NCBI RefSeq assembly: GCF_021739485.1
Contig: NZ_JAJFNK010000014.1
Span: 46,458 to 110,457, forward strand
DNA: 64,000 bases
Direction: 5' to 3'
Source of the DNA: Alicyclobacillus tolerans
GTDB taxonomy: Bacteria > Bacillota > Bacilli > Alicyclobacillales > Alicyclobacillaceae
The notes beneath the pieces were generated by a model. The model saw only the letters and a list, made by a program, of their open reading frames with translations. It did not search any database and was not told the origin of the DNA. This document shows, in pieces, positions 1-8,546 of this stretch. The position numbers and the translations under genes are program-made. Each line of letters starts with the position of its first letter. Position 1 is the first letter of the stretch.

Positions 1-29
1 TCACTGCATTTCAGTTCAAGTCAGTGCCC

Positions 30-75
30 TTGGAAGCTTTTCGTTTTGGAGCTTTTCGTTTTGGAGCTTTTCATT
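30..75. repeat. Three tandem copies of a 15-16 bp unit
   Basis: Three consecutive units of the form TTGGAGCTTTTCGTT occupy 30-45 (one extra A), 46-60 and 61-75 (last unit with CAT instead of CGT). They lie in the first 247 bases, ahead of the first gene. No open frame or promoter is convincing here. Similar short tandem repeats recur elsewhere in the window. Confidence 0.85.
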
Positions 76-247
76 TCAGTGTATTGCATTTCCGGGTACA
101 GTGTACGTTGCTGCACGTCATCCCCTTGGGATAGACTAGGTACGGTGCAACAGCGAACTGGTTAAAGGCGAGGTTGTCCTATCGGAGGTTCGTCTATCCT
201 TGTATAATCGATTTGGGCAGTACTAAACGCATGCAAACTAAGGGCGG

Positions 248-1363
248 GTGTACTTGAAGTCAAAGTCCCAAGTTGTCCTGTTGCCAATACTACTTCACTA
301 CTTGATTCTCTTTCTCTCGGTTTCTAAAGGAACACCAGATGTGCCCGGACACTATGTTCACATTACCGGTACATGGTTGGACCATTTTCTACAGTTCGAT
401 TCGGTTTGGTACGCGTTAATAGGCAAATACGGATATGCGATTCATCATCATGCCGATTCTGTTTTCCGGATTCTCGACTTTCCGCTGCCTGTGCCATTCC
501 AGGCCGTTTCGGCATTTTTCCCGCTTCTACCATTTCTGTCTCATATGTTGAGCCCGATTGGAAGCCTGATTCTTACAAACGCATTGTTCGTATGCGAAGT
601 ATTTCTGCTCGATAGTTGGCTGCGACACAACCACTTAAAGTCGTTTTGGGCGCTGTTGTTGTTTTGCGTGAATCCTGCCGGAGTTTTCGAATCAGCCTTG
701 TACCCAGAACCTTACTTAGTATTTTTCGGACTGCTCGTTCTTCTGTTTTCGGAAACCAAGAACCGCTATTGGTTGCTCAGTCTGGTTTCCGGTTTCGGGA
801 TGTCCATGGTTACAGGTTTGGGCATTTTATCTGGAATCCTGTCTTTGAATTTCTTTGCGAGAAAGGAATGGGGTAAAGGCATTTTATATTCGATCTCGGT
901 ACTGCTTGGATGGTTTGTTTTTGCAGGCGTTATGGTTAGGTACAAAAAACCCCCGTTGTTGTTTTTGCACGCGCAGCGTGTATGGGATCGCACCTGGACA
1001 TTCCCGTTCGTTCCTTGGGTGAAACAACTGTTTGACCACTCTGCGCTTGGTGGTGCAATTTTTTTCTACTTGGCCATCTATATCGCAGGATTTCTTGTCG
1101 TCGTCTTTCAAATGCGCAAAAATTTTGCATTTGGTACATACGTTTGGATCGTTGTGTACACGCTGTTTACCTTGTCGACACAAGCCCCAAGAATCCCGGT
1201 TTTCAGTGAGCTCCGCTACATTAGTGCCGTATTTCCTCTGTACAGCATTCAGTGGTTCTATTCAAAACCAGGCAAGTGGTTAGCATGGCTCATTAGCGCG
1301 TTGTTTGTCGCAGCATTTGTGCTAGGTGCGGATGCGTTTTCGCATGGTCTGCCCTATGAATAG
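248..1363 (+). CDS. PIG-V-like integral membrane mannosyltransferase
   Basis: A 371-residue polytopic membrane protein with about eight or more hydrophobic segments (first near residues 8-26). Residues 50-63 (FDSVWYALIGKYGY) and 89-95 (AFFPLLP) match the conserved motifs of the PIG-V / Gpi18-related mannosyltransferase family, which in eukaryotes adds the second mannose of GPI anchors. Bacterial members are thought to use polyprenyl-phosphate-linked sugars at the outer face of the membrane, but their acceptors are mostly unknown. The start is GTG at 248, preceded by AAGGGCGG. It stands alone, with no glycan genes next to it. Family assignment is fairly sure; substrate is not. Confidence 0.72.
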   Translation: MYLKSKSQVVLLPILLHYLILFLSVSKGTPDVPGHYVHITGTWLDHFLQFDSVWYALIGKYGYAIHHHADSVFRILDFPLPVPFQAVSAFFPLLPFLSHMLSPIGSLILTNALFVCEVFLLDSWLRHNHLKSFWALLLFCVNPAGVFESALYPEPYLVFFGLLVLLFSETKNRYWLLSLVSGFGMSMVTGLGILSGILSLNFFARKEWGKGILYSISVLLGWFVFAGVMVRYKKPPLLFLHAQRVWDRTWTFPFVPWVKQLFDHSALGGAIFFYLAIYIAGFLVVVFQMRKNFAFGTYVWIVVYTLFTLSTQAPRIPVFSELRYISAVFPLYSIQWFYSKPGKWLAWLISALFVAAFVLGADAFSHGLPYE

Positions 1364-1460
1364 CCGCCATCTCAAGACGCCTAAAAGTTGATGGCACACC
1401 GCCCGCGCACTGGTTATACCTTCAGTGGTGAGACATTCAAAGTGGTTATCCACAAACAAA

Positions 1461-1501
1461 GGGGCTGTCTCAAGCAGATTATACGGCTCTGGGACAGCCC
1501 G
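1461..1501. terminator. Hairpin between convergent genes
   Basis: GGGCTGTC near 1462 pairs with GACAGCCC near 1493-1500, with further partial pairing inside. On the minus strand the hairpin is followed by TTTGTTTG, so it fits a terminator for the minus-strand gene ending at 1586. On the plus strand there is no clear T-run. Confidence 0.55.
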
Positions 1502-1585
1502 TTCTCGAACCTGACGTCTCCGTCTCAGTTCCTTATCGTCTTCCTGCTGTTCATGCAGGCTAAAAATACGTAAGGTGAGACTTGT

Positions 1586-1975
1586 TCAGTGATGATGGTG
1601 ACCGTGATGGTGATGGGATGCTAACCGTTCTTCAGAAATTTCCACTGAGTAACTTCTAGACGCGGTTTCCTCACCGTTCTTCCATAGGTCATCCCAGGTC
1701 GTTTCCGAAGGGACGTCCCAGAATCGAAGTTGATTTTGCTGAGCAACCTTGTACGAATGTGCGCAAAATGTTTCGGGTGGATTGACCACAACATCCACTT
1801 TTTGACGCATGATTTCTTGCAATGCGACAATCCTTCGAGCTTGTGTAGCTGAAACAGCTGGGTTCGCGACTTCCAGTTCCTCCCCGCTCTCCGTATCGCG
1901 AATACGGATGACAGGACCTCCGACGAGTGGCTTTACAGTCTTTCCGTCCGTTCCAACGATAGCGGCTATCTTCAT
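1586..1975 (-). CDS. Small protein with NifX/NifB-like fold and histidine-rich tail
   Basis: A 129-residue protein starting MKIAAIVGTDGKTVKPLVGG, which resembles the beginning of the dinitrogenase iron-molybdenum cofactor (NifX/NifB C-terminal) family. The middle (VDVVVNPPETFC) resembles the second strand region of that fold. The last ten residues hold eight histidines (HHHHGHHHH), which suggests divalent metal binding. The start ATG follows AAGGGGTG at good spacing. There are no nitrogenase genes nearby, so a cofactor role in nitrogen fixation is unlikely; metal storage or delivery is a guess. Family assignment rests on overall pattern only. Confidence 0.5.
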   Translation of the reverse strand: MKIAAIVGTDGKTVKPLVGGPVIRIRDTESGEELEVANPAVSATQARRIVALQEIMRQKVDVVVNPPETFCAHSYKVAQQNQLRFWDVPSETTWDDLWKNGEETASRSYSVEISEERLASHHHHGHHHH

Positions 1976-2149
1976 GAAAACACACCCCTTTTACCTAGGT
2001 TGGATTCGTTTTTAATGGGCCCTTCGAAACTGCGTTGTAGTTAATACTATCTCTGTTCGTAGATTTAAAAAGGTCCTATGGGACTATCCTTTGCCCGTTA
2101 ACACGACGCTCACATCCGTGATATTCTAACCTGGCGTACAAAGTCCGTT

Positions 2150-2680
2150 TCATCGCAACTGTACCCGACTCACTTCATCAACCCGCCACATCTTATTCCT
2201 CTGGTCGAAGTGGTTCCAAACGCGACAACGGACCGCCGCTTTGTTGACAGGGTGATGGCTGAATTGTACGACTGCAGTTTTCAACCCATCGTTCTCAATA
2301 AAGAGGCACCTGGCTTTGTCGCCAACCGGTTACAGGGCGCTCTGTTCCGGGAAGTTCTGAACATTCTCGAGCAGGGTATCGCTGACCCCGAAGCCATCGA
2401 TACCGCAGTTAAAATGGGTGTAGGATTTCGCTGGGCCGTGACGGGACCTTTAGAAACGGCTGACTTCGGGGGATTAGATACTTTCGCGCTCGCCGCAGCG
2501 AGTCTTGTACCTCATCTGGGCACAACGACACCCGTTGCAGTGCTTCAAGAAAAGGCTCAGGCAGGTCATTTAGGCGTCAAAAGCGGAAAAGGATTTTACG
2601 ATTATACGGGCGTGGATACAGCCGAGCTAACGGAGCAACGCGATCGACAACTCATCCGCTTAAAATCTCTAAAGTCCTAA
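2150..2680 (+). pseudogene. 5'-truncated 3-hydroxyacyl-CoA dehydrogenase
   Basis: The frame from about 2168 reads THFINPPHLIPLVEVVPNAT and continues through the C-terminal domain of the 3-hydroxyacyl-CoA / 3-hydroxybutyryl-CoA dehydrogenase family, ending GVKSGKGFYDYT and a short tail at 2680. The family normally has about 280-320 residues. Here the NAD-binding Rossmann half with its GxGxxG loop is missing. The frame upstream of 2168 does not resemble the family and is closed by TAA at 2099-2101. A GTG at 2210 could start a 156-residue product, but without the cofactor domain it would not be a dehydrogenase. It lies just downstream of a fatty-acid operon, convergent with it, so it is probably a relic of beta-oxidation genes. 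Confidence 0.8.
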
Positions 2681-2743
2681 AACTGCCCCAGTCGAATCCT
2701 ATCCTGGTTGTCGTCACACTTAAGACGTTGCGCATGTGCTGTC

Positions 2744-3679
2744 TTAGGCTTTTGCCAACGCCCTGGCCAATACGGATACATATTCTGCTGCAGCTCTTTT
2801 GCTGATGTCTGCATCCGGGATGGTCAATTCAAAGCCGTGGAAGCACCCCGGATAAAGATGAAACTCCACCGGGACGCCCGCCTGCTGCAGACGCGTCACG
2901 TAATCCATTGTCTCGTCTCGGAATGCATCCAGTTCTCCGACACATATGTAGGCTGGCGGAAGACCCGAGAGGTCCTTGGCTCTCGATGCCGCAGCGTAGG
3001 GGGAAACATTGTCTTTGGCTTCTTCACCGAGGTACATTTTCCATGCGGCAGCGTTCGCGTCTCGATTCCACACGCGGTTATCGGTAATTTCGCGGCTGGA
3101 AGGCGTCACATTCCGATCGTCGATCATCGGATAAAGCGGCATTTGAAAACACACATGCGGTCCACCGCGATCCCGGGCCAACAGCGCCAGCCCAGCCGTT
3201 AACCCACCCCCAGCGCTCGAACCGGCAATTGCAATGCGTGTATCGTCGACGCCAAGCTCGTTGGCAGATTCGGCGAGCCACTTGAGTGCGGCATAGCAAT
3301 CCTCCATCGGTGCCGGGAATGGATGCTCAGGTGCAAGTCGGTACTCTACGGAAACCACCAGACAGTTTGCCGTTTCAACAAAACGCTGGCATAGCCCGTC
3401 GTCTTGTTGATAGCTGCCCAGAATGTACCCCCCGCCGTGAATCCAAAGAACGGCGGGCAGCAAACCGTTTCTTTCAACCGGCTCAAAGATTCTTACCAAG
3501 ACACCTGGTGCGTCATTCGATCCGGCGATTTGCCGGGTTGAAATGGATACGCGTTCCGATCTCGGTGCCGGTTCCAACTGTGCGCTGTCTCGCAGCGCGG
3601 TCAAGTCCGTAAAGTCCACGGCTGGGGTTTTCGCAAAAACTGCCTTCAAATCTGGGTGAATCTTCTTGTCCATGTCCAT
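2744..3679 (-). CDS. Alpha/beta hydrolase (HSL-type carboxylesterase), copy 1
   Basis: A 311-residue esterase of the hormone-sensitive-lipase family. It has the oxyanion loop HGGGY, the nucleophile elbow GSSAGG (usual family form GDSAG), an acidic residue in LDAFRDE and the catalytic histidine in CFHGF. The start chosen is ATG at 3679 (MDMDKKIHPDL), because GGGAGG lies eight bases upstream; an upstream in-frame extension of 26 residues has no support. It is the last gene of a likely operon: acyl-CoA ligase, acyl-CoA dehydrogenase, esterase. A close paralogue lies at 31976-32917. It may release acids or alcohols from esters for the upstream CoA enzymes (inference). Confidence 0.9.
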   Translation of the reverse strand: MDMDKKIHPDLKAVFAKTPAVDFTDLTALRDSAQLEPAPRSERVSISTRQIAGSNDAPGVLVRIFEPVERNGLLPAVLWIHGGGYILGSYQQDDGLCQRFVETANCLVVSVEYRLAPEHPFPAPMEDCYAALKWLAESANELGVDDTRIAIAGSSAGGGLTAGLALLARDRGGPHVCFQMPLYPMIDDRNVTPSSREITDNRVWNRDANAAAWKMYLGEEAKDNVSPYAAASRAKDLSGLPPAYICVGELDAFRDETMDYVTRLQQAGVPVEFHLYPGCFHGFELTIPDADISKRAAAEYVSVLARALAKA

Positions 3680-3789
3680 GAAAACCGCCTCCCGAAACTG
3701 CGCATCATCGATTATTGTACGCATCAGGCGAGTCAAAGGACAACGTGGGTAAACCACTTTCGTTTTTACATGGCCAATGGTTCTTTGGG

Positions 3790-4938
3790 TTAGCTGTATT
3801 CTTTGCGCAGCTGTGCGGCGATGATGTTTTTCTGAATTTCCGAGGTCCCTTCGTAGATGCGGGTGATGCGCGCATCGCGATAGAACCGTTCAATCGGGTA
3901 GTCCGCAATGTAACCAACGCCGCCGTGGATCTGAACCGCCTTGTCTGCGACGCGGTTGTATACTTCAGAACCGTAGAGTTTGAGCATGGCCGCCTCTTTG
4001 ATGACCTTTTGGCCTTGATCGGACATCCACGCCACGCGGTACGTCATCCAACGCAGCGTCTCAATTTCCAACGCCATGTCTGCAAGGTAGTGCTGGATAA
4101 TCTGCTGGTCAAAAATTGGCTTCCCAAACTGTTCCCGTTCTAGTGCGTAACGCGCGGATCGGTCTAATAGGTACTGGCAAGAACCCAGAGACCGCGCTGC
4201 CAGACCCGCGCGACCGTTCGCAAGGATTTTCAACGCGTTCACATAGCCTTGTCCGACTTCGCCAAGTACGTTCTCCTCGGGCACTTCCATGTCCTCAAAG
4301 TAAAGCTGCGCTGTATGCGAACCGTGAAGACCCATCTTCTTTTCGATGCTGCCGACGTGAAAACCGGGGAAATCGCGATCGACGATAAACGAAGTAATCC
4401 CTTTGGCACCCTGGCTTGGGTCTGTGACTGCCATCACCGTGAACACCTTGGCGTATGGAGCGTTCGTGATGTATATTTTTTGACCGTTGAGGATGTACCT
4501 GTCACCTTTTTTCACCGCCGTCGTTTTGAGAGCCGCCGCATTGGAGCCGGCCTGCGGTTCGGTCAGCGCAAAGGCCCCAATCCACTCTCCGGTGGCCATC
4601 TTCGGGAGGTACCTCTGCTTTTGTTCCTCTTTGGCCAGTTCCACAATCCCGACCGATCCAATGCCGTTGTGAGCCCCGAGAATCGTGGTGTATCCGTTGA
4701 TGGTCTTCCCCATCTCTTCAAACAATGCGCACTTGCCGAGCATGGAAAGCCCCATTCCACCGTACTCTTCCGGGATGCTGAGCCCAAACAAACCCAATTC
4801 TTTAGACTTTTCCAACAGCGAGTCCGGCACGTGGTCTTCCTCTTCGATTTGCATGGCCAGAGGTTCCACTTCGTTTGAGATAAAATCGCGGATGACTTGC
4901 TTCATCTGCAACAGTTCTTCCGGCAATTGAAAGTCCAT
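3790..4938 (-). CDS. Acyl-CoA dehydrogenase
   Basis: A 382-residue FAD flavoprotein that introduces the alpha-beta double bond in acyl-CoA. Family marks include FALTEPQAGSNAAAL (substrate/FAD contact), ITNAPYAKVFTVMA, and the C-terminal IYEGTSEIQ, which in this family carries or adjoins the catalytic glutamate. The length is typical. The ATG at 4938 follows GGGGAG; earlier in-frame starts lack a binding site. It sits 93 bases after the acyl-CoA ligase gene and 110 bases before the esterase, all on the minus strand, so it is likely the middle gene of a fatty-acid degradation operon. Chain-length preference cannot be read. Confidence 0.93.
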   Translation of the reverse strand: MDFQLPEELLQMKQVIRDFISNEVEPLAMQIEEEDHVPDSLLEKSKELGLFGLSIPEEYGGMGLSMLGKCALFEEMGKTINGYTTILGAHNGIGSVGIVELAKEEQKQRYLPKMATGEWIGAFALTEPQAGSNAAALKTTAVKKGDRYILNGQKIYITNAPYAKVFTVMAVTDPSQGAKGITSFIVDRDFPGFHVGSIEKKMGLHGSHTAQLYFEDMEVPEENVLGEVGQGYVNALKILANGRAGLAARSLGSCQYLLDRSARYALEREQFGKPIFDQQIIQHYLADMALEIETLRWMTYRVAWMSDQGQKVIKEAAMLKLYGSEVYNRVADKAVQIHGGVGYIADYPIERFYRDARITRIYEGTSEIQKNIIAAQLRKEYS

Positions 4939-5031
4939 GTTCAATCTCCCCTTGTGCTTGATTGTGCTTGTTGTCGCGCGCCCAATCCGCCCCACACTGC
5001 AGATGCTTGACGCAATTCGGTGCCGCGCTGG

Positions 5032-6723
5032 TTACGAACTCTGCGCGCGCTTCAGCTTTTCGGCTTCTTGCTCTTGCAGCTTCCTCCAGAGCACCTTGCC
5101 GCTGCCGGACATGGGCAGCGACTCGACGAGTTCTACGCGCCGAGGGTACTTGTAGGCTGCCATGTGCTGCTTGGACCAATCGATAATTTCCTCTTCCGTC
5201 ACCTGGCCCCGCGCGGCATCGTTCAGGACGACGAACGCCTTCACCGTCTCGCCCCTGCGCTCATCCGGCACGGCGATGACGCATACCTGCTGAATGGCTG
5301 GGTGTTTGTGCAACACCGACTCGACCTCGACCGGCCAGACCTTGAAACCGGATGCGTTGATCATGCGTTTAACGCGATCGACGATGTAGAAATACCCTTC
5401 TTCGTCCACCCGGCCGATGTCTCCGGTCCGCAAAAACACCTTCCCGTCCAGTTCTACGAATGCCCGATCGTTGTCTCCCGGCCGCTGCCAGTAACCTTTC
5501 ATCACCTGCGGGCCATTCACGACGATTTCCCCGTCTTCGCCTGGAGTAAGCTCCTTGAGCGTATCCGCGTGAACGACGCGTGCGTCTACACCGAACACGG
5601 GGATGCCCGCACACTGGTCCTTTGGGCGATCCGGTGGGTTGGAATGGCTCGTGGAGATGGTTTCGCTCAACCCGTATCCTTCGATGTACGGGAGGCCTAA
5701 GGTGGCTTGGAACTTTTCGGCCACAGCCCGAGGGACCGGAGCTCCGCCCCCGCCCACCGAACACAGCGAACTCAAATCGTAGTCAGCCAAGTTTGGATGT
5801 GCAAGGAAGTCGATGACCATCGTCGCAATGAGCTTCCAGTGTGTCGCGCCCGTTCTTTGAATCAGTTGAGCGGCGGCATCGCGGTTCCAACGGGTCATGA
5901 CAACGATCGTGGATCCCGTCTGAATCGGGGCATTCATACTGTGAACCATACCCGTAACGTGAAACAGCGGCAGCGTGCACAAGACGATGGAATCACTCGT
6001 CAAGTGCTGCCATACGGTGGCAGACATGGTGCCGGCCTGGACGGAAAAGTGAGTGTGGATGCAACCCTTAGGTTGGCCGGTTGTCCCGGACGTATAGGGC
6101 AACACGGCCATGTCCTCCGGACCTGTTTCGACGACGTGCGGCTTTAAACGCAAACCAATCGCTTCGTGCCAGTGTGTTGCTCCTTTCTGTCCCGCTAAGG
6201 AAATGCGGGGTAGGCGAACGACGTCGGGAGGGTCTGGCATCCCAGCGAAGTTCCCCTCTGCCTGATAATCTGAATAGGCGGCCACGATAACCTCTCGCAC
6301 AATGCCCTCTTCCAAAAGCGGCGCGGCCTGAGCGTACAGTTCCTGCCCGGCGATCACCACATTGGCGCCGCTGTCCTGCATGAGAAACCGCAGTTCGTCG
6401 GTGACGTTCATGGGATTGACGGGCACAACGACACCGCCGCCCCACAAGACCGCGTAAAATCCAACGATGTACTGAACGCTGTTTTGCATGTACAACGCGA
6501 TCCGGTCGCCCTTTTTCATGCCGCATTGCTGCTGCAGATAGCCTGCAAGGGCTTCCACCTCATCCCGGAGTTGGCGAAAAGACAGCGTGAATCCGTAATA
6601 GTCAATCGCCGTCTTCTCCGGGTACCGGCGTGCGGTCACCCAAAGATTGTCATGCAGCGGAGTCTGTGGAACGGTCAGAGACTTTGGCAGCCCTTTGGGC
6701 CAAACCTGAAAATGGCGGTTCAT
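5032..6723 (-). CDS. Long-chain acyl-CoA ligase (AMP-forming)
   Basis: A 563-residue member of the adenylate-forming superfamily, which activates a carboxylic acid with ATP and CoA. The phosphate loop YTSGTTGQPKG is near residues 210-220, followed by the GYGLSE and LRTGD motifs and the C-terminal GSGKVLWRKL with the conserved lysine. ATG at 6723 is preceded by GGAGAGG at eight bases; an 18-residue upstream extension is unlikely. It heads the minus-strand operon with the acyl-CoA dehydrogenase and the esterase. The MarR gene at 7016 is divergent, and a palindromic site lies between them, so the operon is probably under that regulator. It could also accept medium-chain or aromatic acids. Confidence 0.9.
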   Translation of the reverse strand: MNRHFQVWPKGLPKSLTVPQTPLHDNLWVTARRYPEKTAIDYYGFTLSFRQLRDEVEALAGYLQQQCGMKKGDRIALYMQNSVQYIVGFYAVLWGGGVVVPVNPMNVTDELRFLMQDSGANVVIAGQELYAQAAPLLEEGIVREVIVAAYSDYQAEGNFAGMPDPPDVVRLPRISLAGQKGATHWHEAIGLRLKPHVVETGPEDMAVLPYTSGTTGQPKGCIHTHFSVQAGTMSATVWQHLTSDSIVLCTLPLFHVTGMVHSMNAPIQTGSTIVVMTRWNRDAAAQLIQRTGATHWKLIATMVIDFLAHPNLADYDLSSLCSVGGGGAPVPRAVAEKFQATLGLPYIEGYGLSETISTSHSNPPDRPKDQCAGIPVFGVDARVVHADTLKELTPGEDGEIVVNGPQVMKGYWQRPGDNDRAFVELDGKVFLRTGDIGRVDEEGYFYIVDRVKRMINASGFKVWPVEVESVLHKHPAIQQVCVIAVPDERRGETVKAFVVLNDAARGQVTEEEIIDWSKQHMAAYKYPRRVELVESLPMSGSGKVLWRKLQEQEAEKLKRAQSS

Positions 6724-6777
6724 TTTTTGACCTCTCCTTTCTCGCGACAGCGCTTTCATAAAGATAGAGATGAGCAT

Positions 6778-6855
6778 TTGGGTTACCCGGAATCTGAGTT
6801 AACTTTAAATTTGGGTTGCCCAATTTTGGTTGCCTGCATTGAATTCGGGTTGCCC
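6778..6855. repeat. Degenerate ~17 bp tandem repeats (GGGTTGCCC core)
   Basis: TTGGGTTACCC at 6778-6788, TTGGGTTGCCC at 6811-6821, TTGGTTGCC at 6826-6834 and TCGGGTTGCCC at 6845-6855. A further weak copy between the first two gives an approximate 17-base period. They lie in the leader of the acyl-CoA ligase gene, between the MarR operators and the start codon. Confidence 0.6.
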
Positions 6856-6910
6856 GCATTTCTGTATAAGAGAAAGAAAGGTGTGAAATACGTGATAGTT
6901 CCAACAAGTT

Positions 6911-6966
6911 GCATTATACATGTAAAATGCGTTTCGTCAATCCGTTGCATACTACATGTATAATAG
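6911..6966. promoter_or_regulatory. Paired palindromic operators in the divergent ligase/marR region
   Basis: 6911-6930 reads GCATTATACATGTAAAATGC, a 20-base palindrome with one mismatched pair. 6947-6966 repeats the same design less perfectly around the same TACATGTA core, centre to centre 36 bases. A TATAAT at 6959-6964 inside the second site would serve as the -10 of the MarR gene. The position and symmetry fit a MarR dimer repressing both directions, with release by an acyl-CoA or fatty acid (inference). Confidence 0.65.
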
Positions 6967-7015
6967 TTTTGTAAAGCTAGGCGTTTCAGTTACGACTGCG
7001 TAAGGGGCTGCGGCT

Positions 7016-7495
7016 ATGGACTGCGAAAACGTGGATCGCGAAAAGGATTCGATTGATCGGATACAATCTGAGCTCAGCGAATGGATTCTTCACATCGAAT
7101 CCGCCCGCCGCAAGGACCGCAAATTGGGGAAAGTCGATCGCTCCGCGACCCGTCTGCTCGGACAACTGATCGAAAGCGGGCCTATGAGCGCAGCGGCGTT
7201 GTCCGAAGTGTTTCAACTCGACCCTTCCACCGTAAGCCGACAGACTTCAGCCTTAGTGGGCCGCGGACTGGTACAACGCGTCTCGGACCCGAAAGACGGC
7301 CGTGTCAGCCTGCTCGAAGTCACAGATGCGGGACGGGACGCATTTATGGAGATGAGAGAGGCCCGCAGAAGCTTTTATACGGAACTTCTGCGAGGTTGGC
7401 CTGAAGAAGATAAATTGAAGTTTGGAAACTATCTCAGGAAACTGAACCAGGACACCGTAGACCTGCTCAAATCTGCAGCAAAGCCTTCGAAATGA
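7016..7495 (+). CDS. MarR-family transcriptional regulator
   Basis: A 159-residue winged helix protein. Residues about 40-110 form the MarR domain: ESGPMSAAALSEVFQLDPST (helix-turn-helix) and VQRVSDPKDGRVSLLEVTDAG (wing with the usual DxRD-like pattern, here DPKDGR). ATG at 7016 follows AAGGGG. It is divergent from the acyl-CoA ligase operon, and two palindromes at 6911-6966 lie between the two starts, so it is most likely an autoregulated repressor of that operon. Effector unknown. Confidence 0.9.
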   Translation: MDCENVDREKDSIDRIQSELSEWILHIESARRKDRKLGKVDRSATRLLGQLIESGPMSAAALSEVFQLDPSTVSRQTSALVGRGLVQRVSDPKDGRVSLLEVTDAGRDAFMEMREARRSFYTELLRGWPEEDKLKFGNYLRKLNQDTVDLLKSAAKPSK

Positions 7496-7551
7496 AAGTG
7501 AACCCCCTTACGTTCCCTTTGCTTCAACAAGGACGGATTCACGCACGATAC

Positions 7552-8433
7552 TCAATCTTTCAAAGCCAAGTTGGCCATTTTCATGATGCTCTCAAAACTC
7601 ATTGCGCCGCCGATGAAGCGAGCGGGATGAACAAAAATGGCGTCTTCAATTCCAATCGCCCGCCCAAGTTCATCATCGCGAAGCCCTGCCCAAGACTCCG
7701 GTAAATTCTTTCTTGCCTCAAAGCTAGACGGCTCCTTTTTCACGGTTTGAATCCGATAGCCGCGATGTTTGTCCGGGAAAACCACAAATAACACTTCCTC
7801 TTCACGGTCCAAAGAAAGTAGGGTTTCCAGCCAAGGGCATCCCTTGTCGAGGACAAGAACACGTGGGTCTGCTCGATGCTCAAATGCCTTTTTGACAAAA
7901 TCGCGAGCGCGAAACTGATGAAGGCGTCCGTTCAAGTAGTTCAAGAAAATCGTCTTAACCATGTCTGCAGAACGGTTAAATGCCGCATCTTCATCTTCAT
8001 CGCTGTCAAACGGTGGATTAAAACCATCTACGATTGTAGGTAAGGAAATCAACGGAAGCGAGGTTTCTACATTGACCCCGTTATCCACCGCGTCTATTCC
8101 TTGAAAGAACAGTTCATCCATATCCTGATGAACTTTCAAACGCTCATCGTCCGTAAGGAATGAAGCTAATTTTTGAAGCAGCTTCAACCCGTAGTCTCGC
8201 CAAACCAACCCCGCAGCTGCATAGGGTACGCCGTTCTCTCGATAGGGCTTGTCTGTAAAATGGTGATCGAGTGCCCCGCCCCCAACATCAAATACGATGT
8301 CTTGTTTGCCGAGAAGCTCGTCATCCCGTGTTCTAGTCAGAGTATAATCGCCAAACAAAAGAACCAAAATCACAAAAGCGACGACGTCATCGCAGTGAAA
8401 ACTTCCATTGTGCGTGCCAAACTTAATTTTCAA
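7552..8433 (-). CDS. MYG1 / UPF0160 family phosphoesterase
   Basis: A 293-residue protein with THNGSFHCDDVVA near residues 7-19 and DVGGGALDHH near 50-59, the metal-binding motifs of the MYG1 family, related to DHH phosphoesterases. Eukaryotic MYG1 is a 3'-5' RNA exonuclease; bacterial members are little studied, so nuclease activity here is an extrapolation. The length matches the family. ATG at 8433 follows GGAGAGATG. It is convergent with the MarR gene and divergent from the isochorismatase-like gene, with about 110 bases between their starts. Confidence 0.85.
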   Translation of the reverse strand: MKIKFGTHNGSFHCDDVVAFVILVLLFGDYTLTRTRDDELLGKQDIVFDVGGGALDHHFTDKPYRENGVPYAAAGLVWRDYGLKLLQKLASFLTDDERLKVHQDMDELFFQGIDAVDNGVNVETSLPLISLPTIVDGFNPPFDSDEDEDAAFNRSADMVKTIFLNYLNGRLHQFRARDFVKKAFEHRADPRVLVLDKGCPWLETLLSLDREEEVLFVVFPDKHRGYRIQTVKKEPSSFEARKNLPESWAGLRDDELGRAIGIEDAIFVHPARFIGGAMSFESIMKMANLALKD

Positions 8434-8499
8434 GCTGCATCTCTCCTCTGGAACCGTTTAAGAATGGCTTGTATTTTATCGTCCACTTGCCGCCCGTTT

Positions 8500-8527
8500 T
8501 TGATGTGAATTTCTTATTTTGTATAAT
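8500..8527 (+). promoter_or_regulatory. Sigma-A-type promoter of the isochorismatase-like gene
   Basis: TTGATG at 8500-8505 and TATAAT at 8522-8527, 16 bases apart. The predicted start of transcription would be only about 12 bases before the ATG at 8547, with the ribosome site GAGGTG between them. Confidence 0.6.
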
Positions 8528-8546
8528 GTGTTCTGAGGTGACGAAA

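Noticed and set aside
1388..1573. 61-codon plus-strand frame after the mannosyltransferase gene
   Set aside because: It runs through the hairpin at 1461-1501, has no ribosome site, and the peptide has no protein-like pattern.
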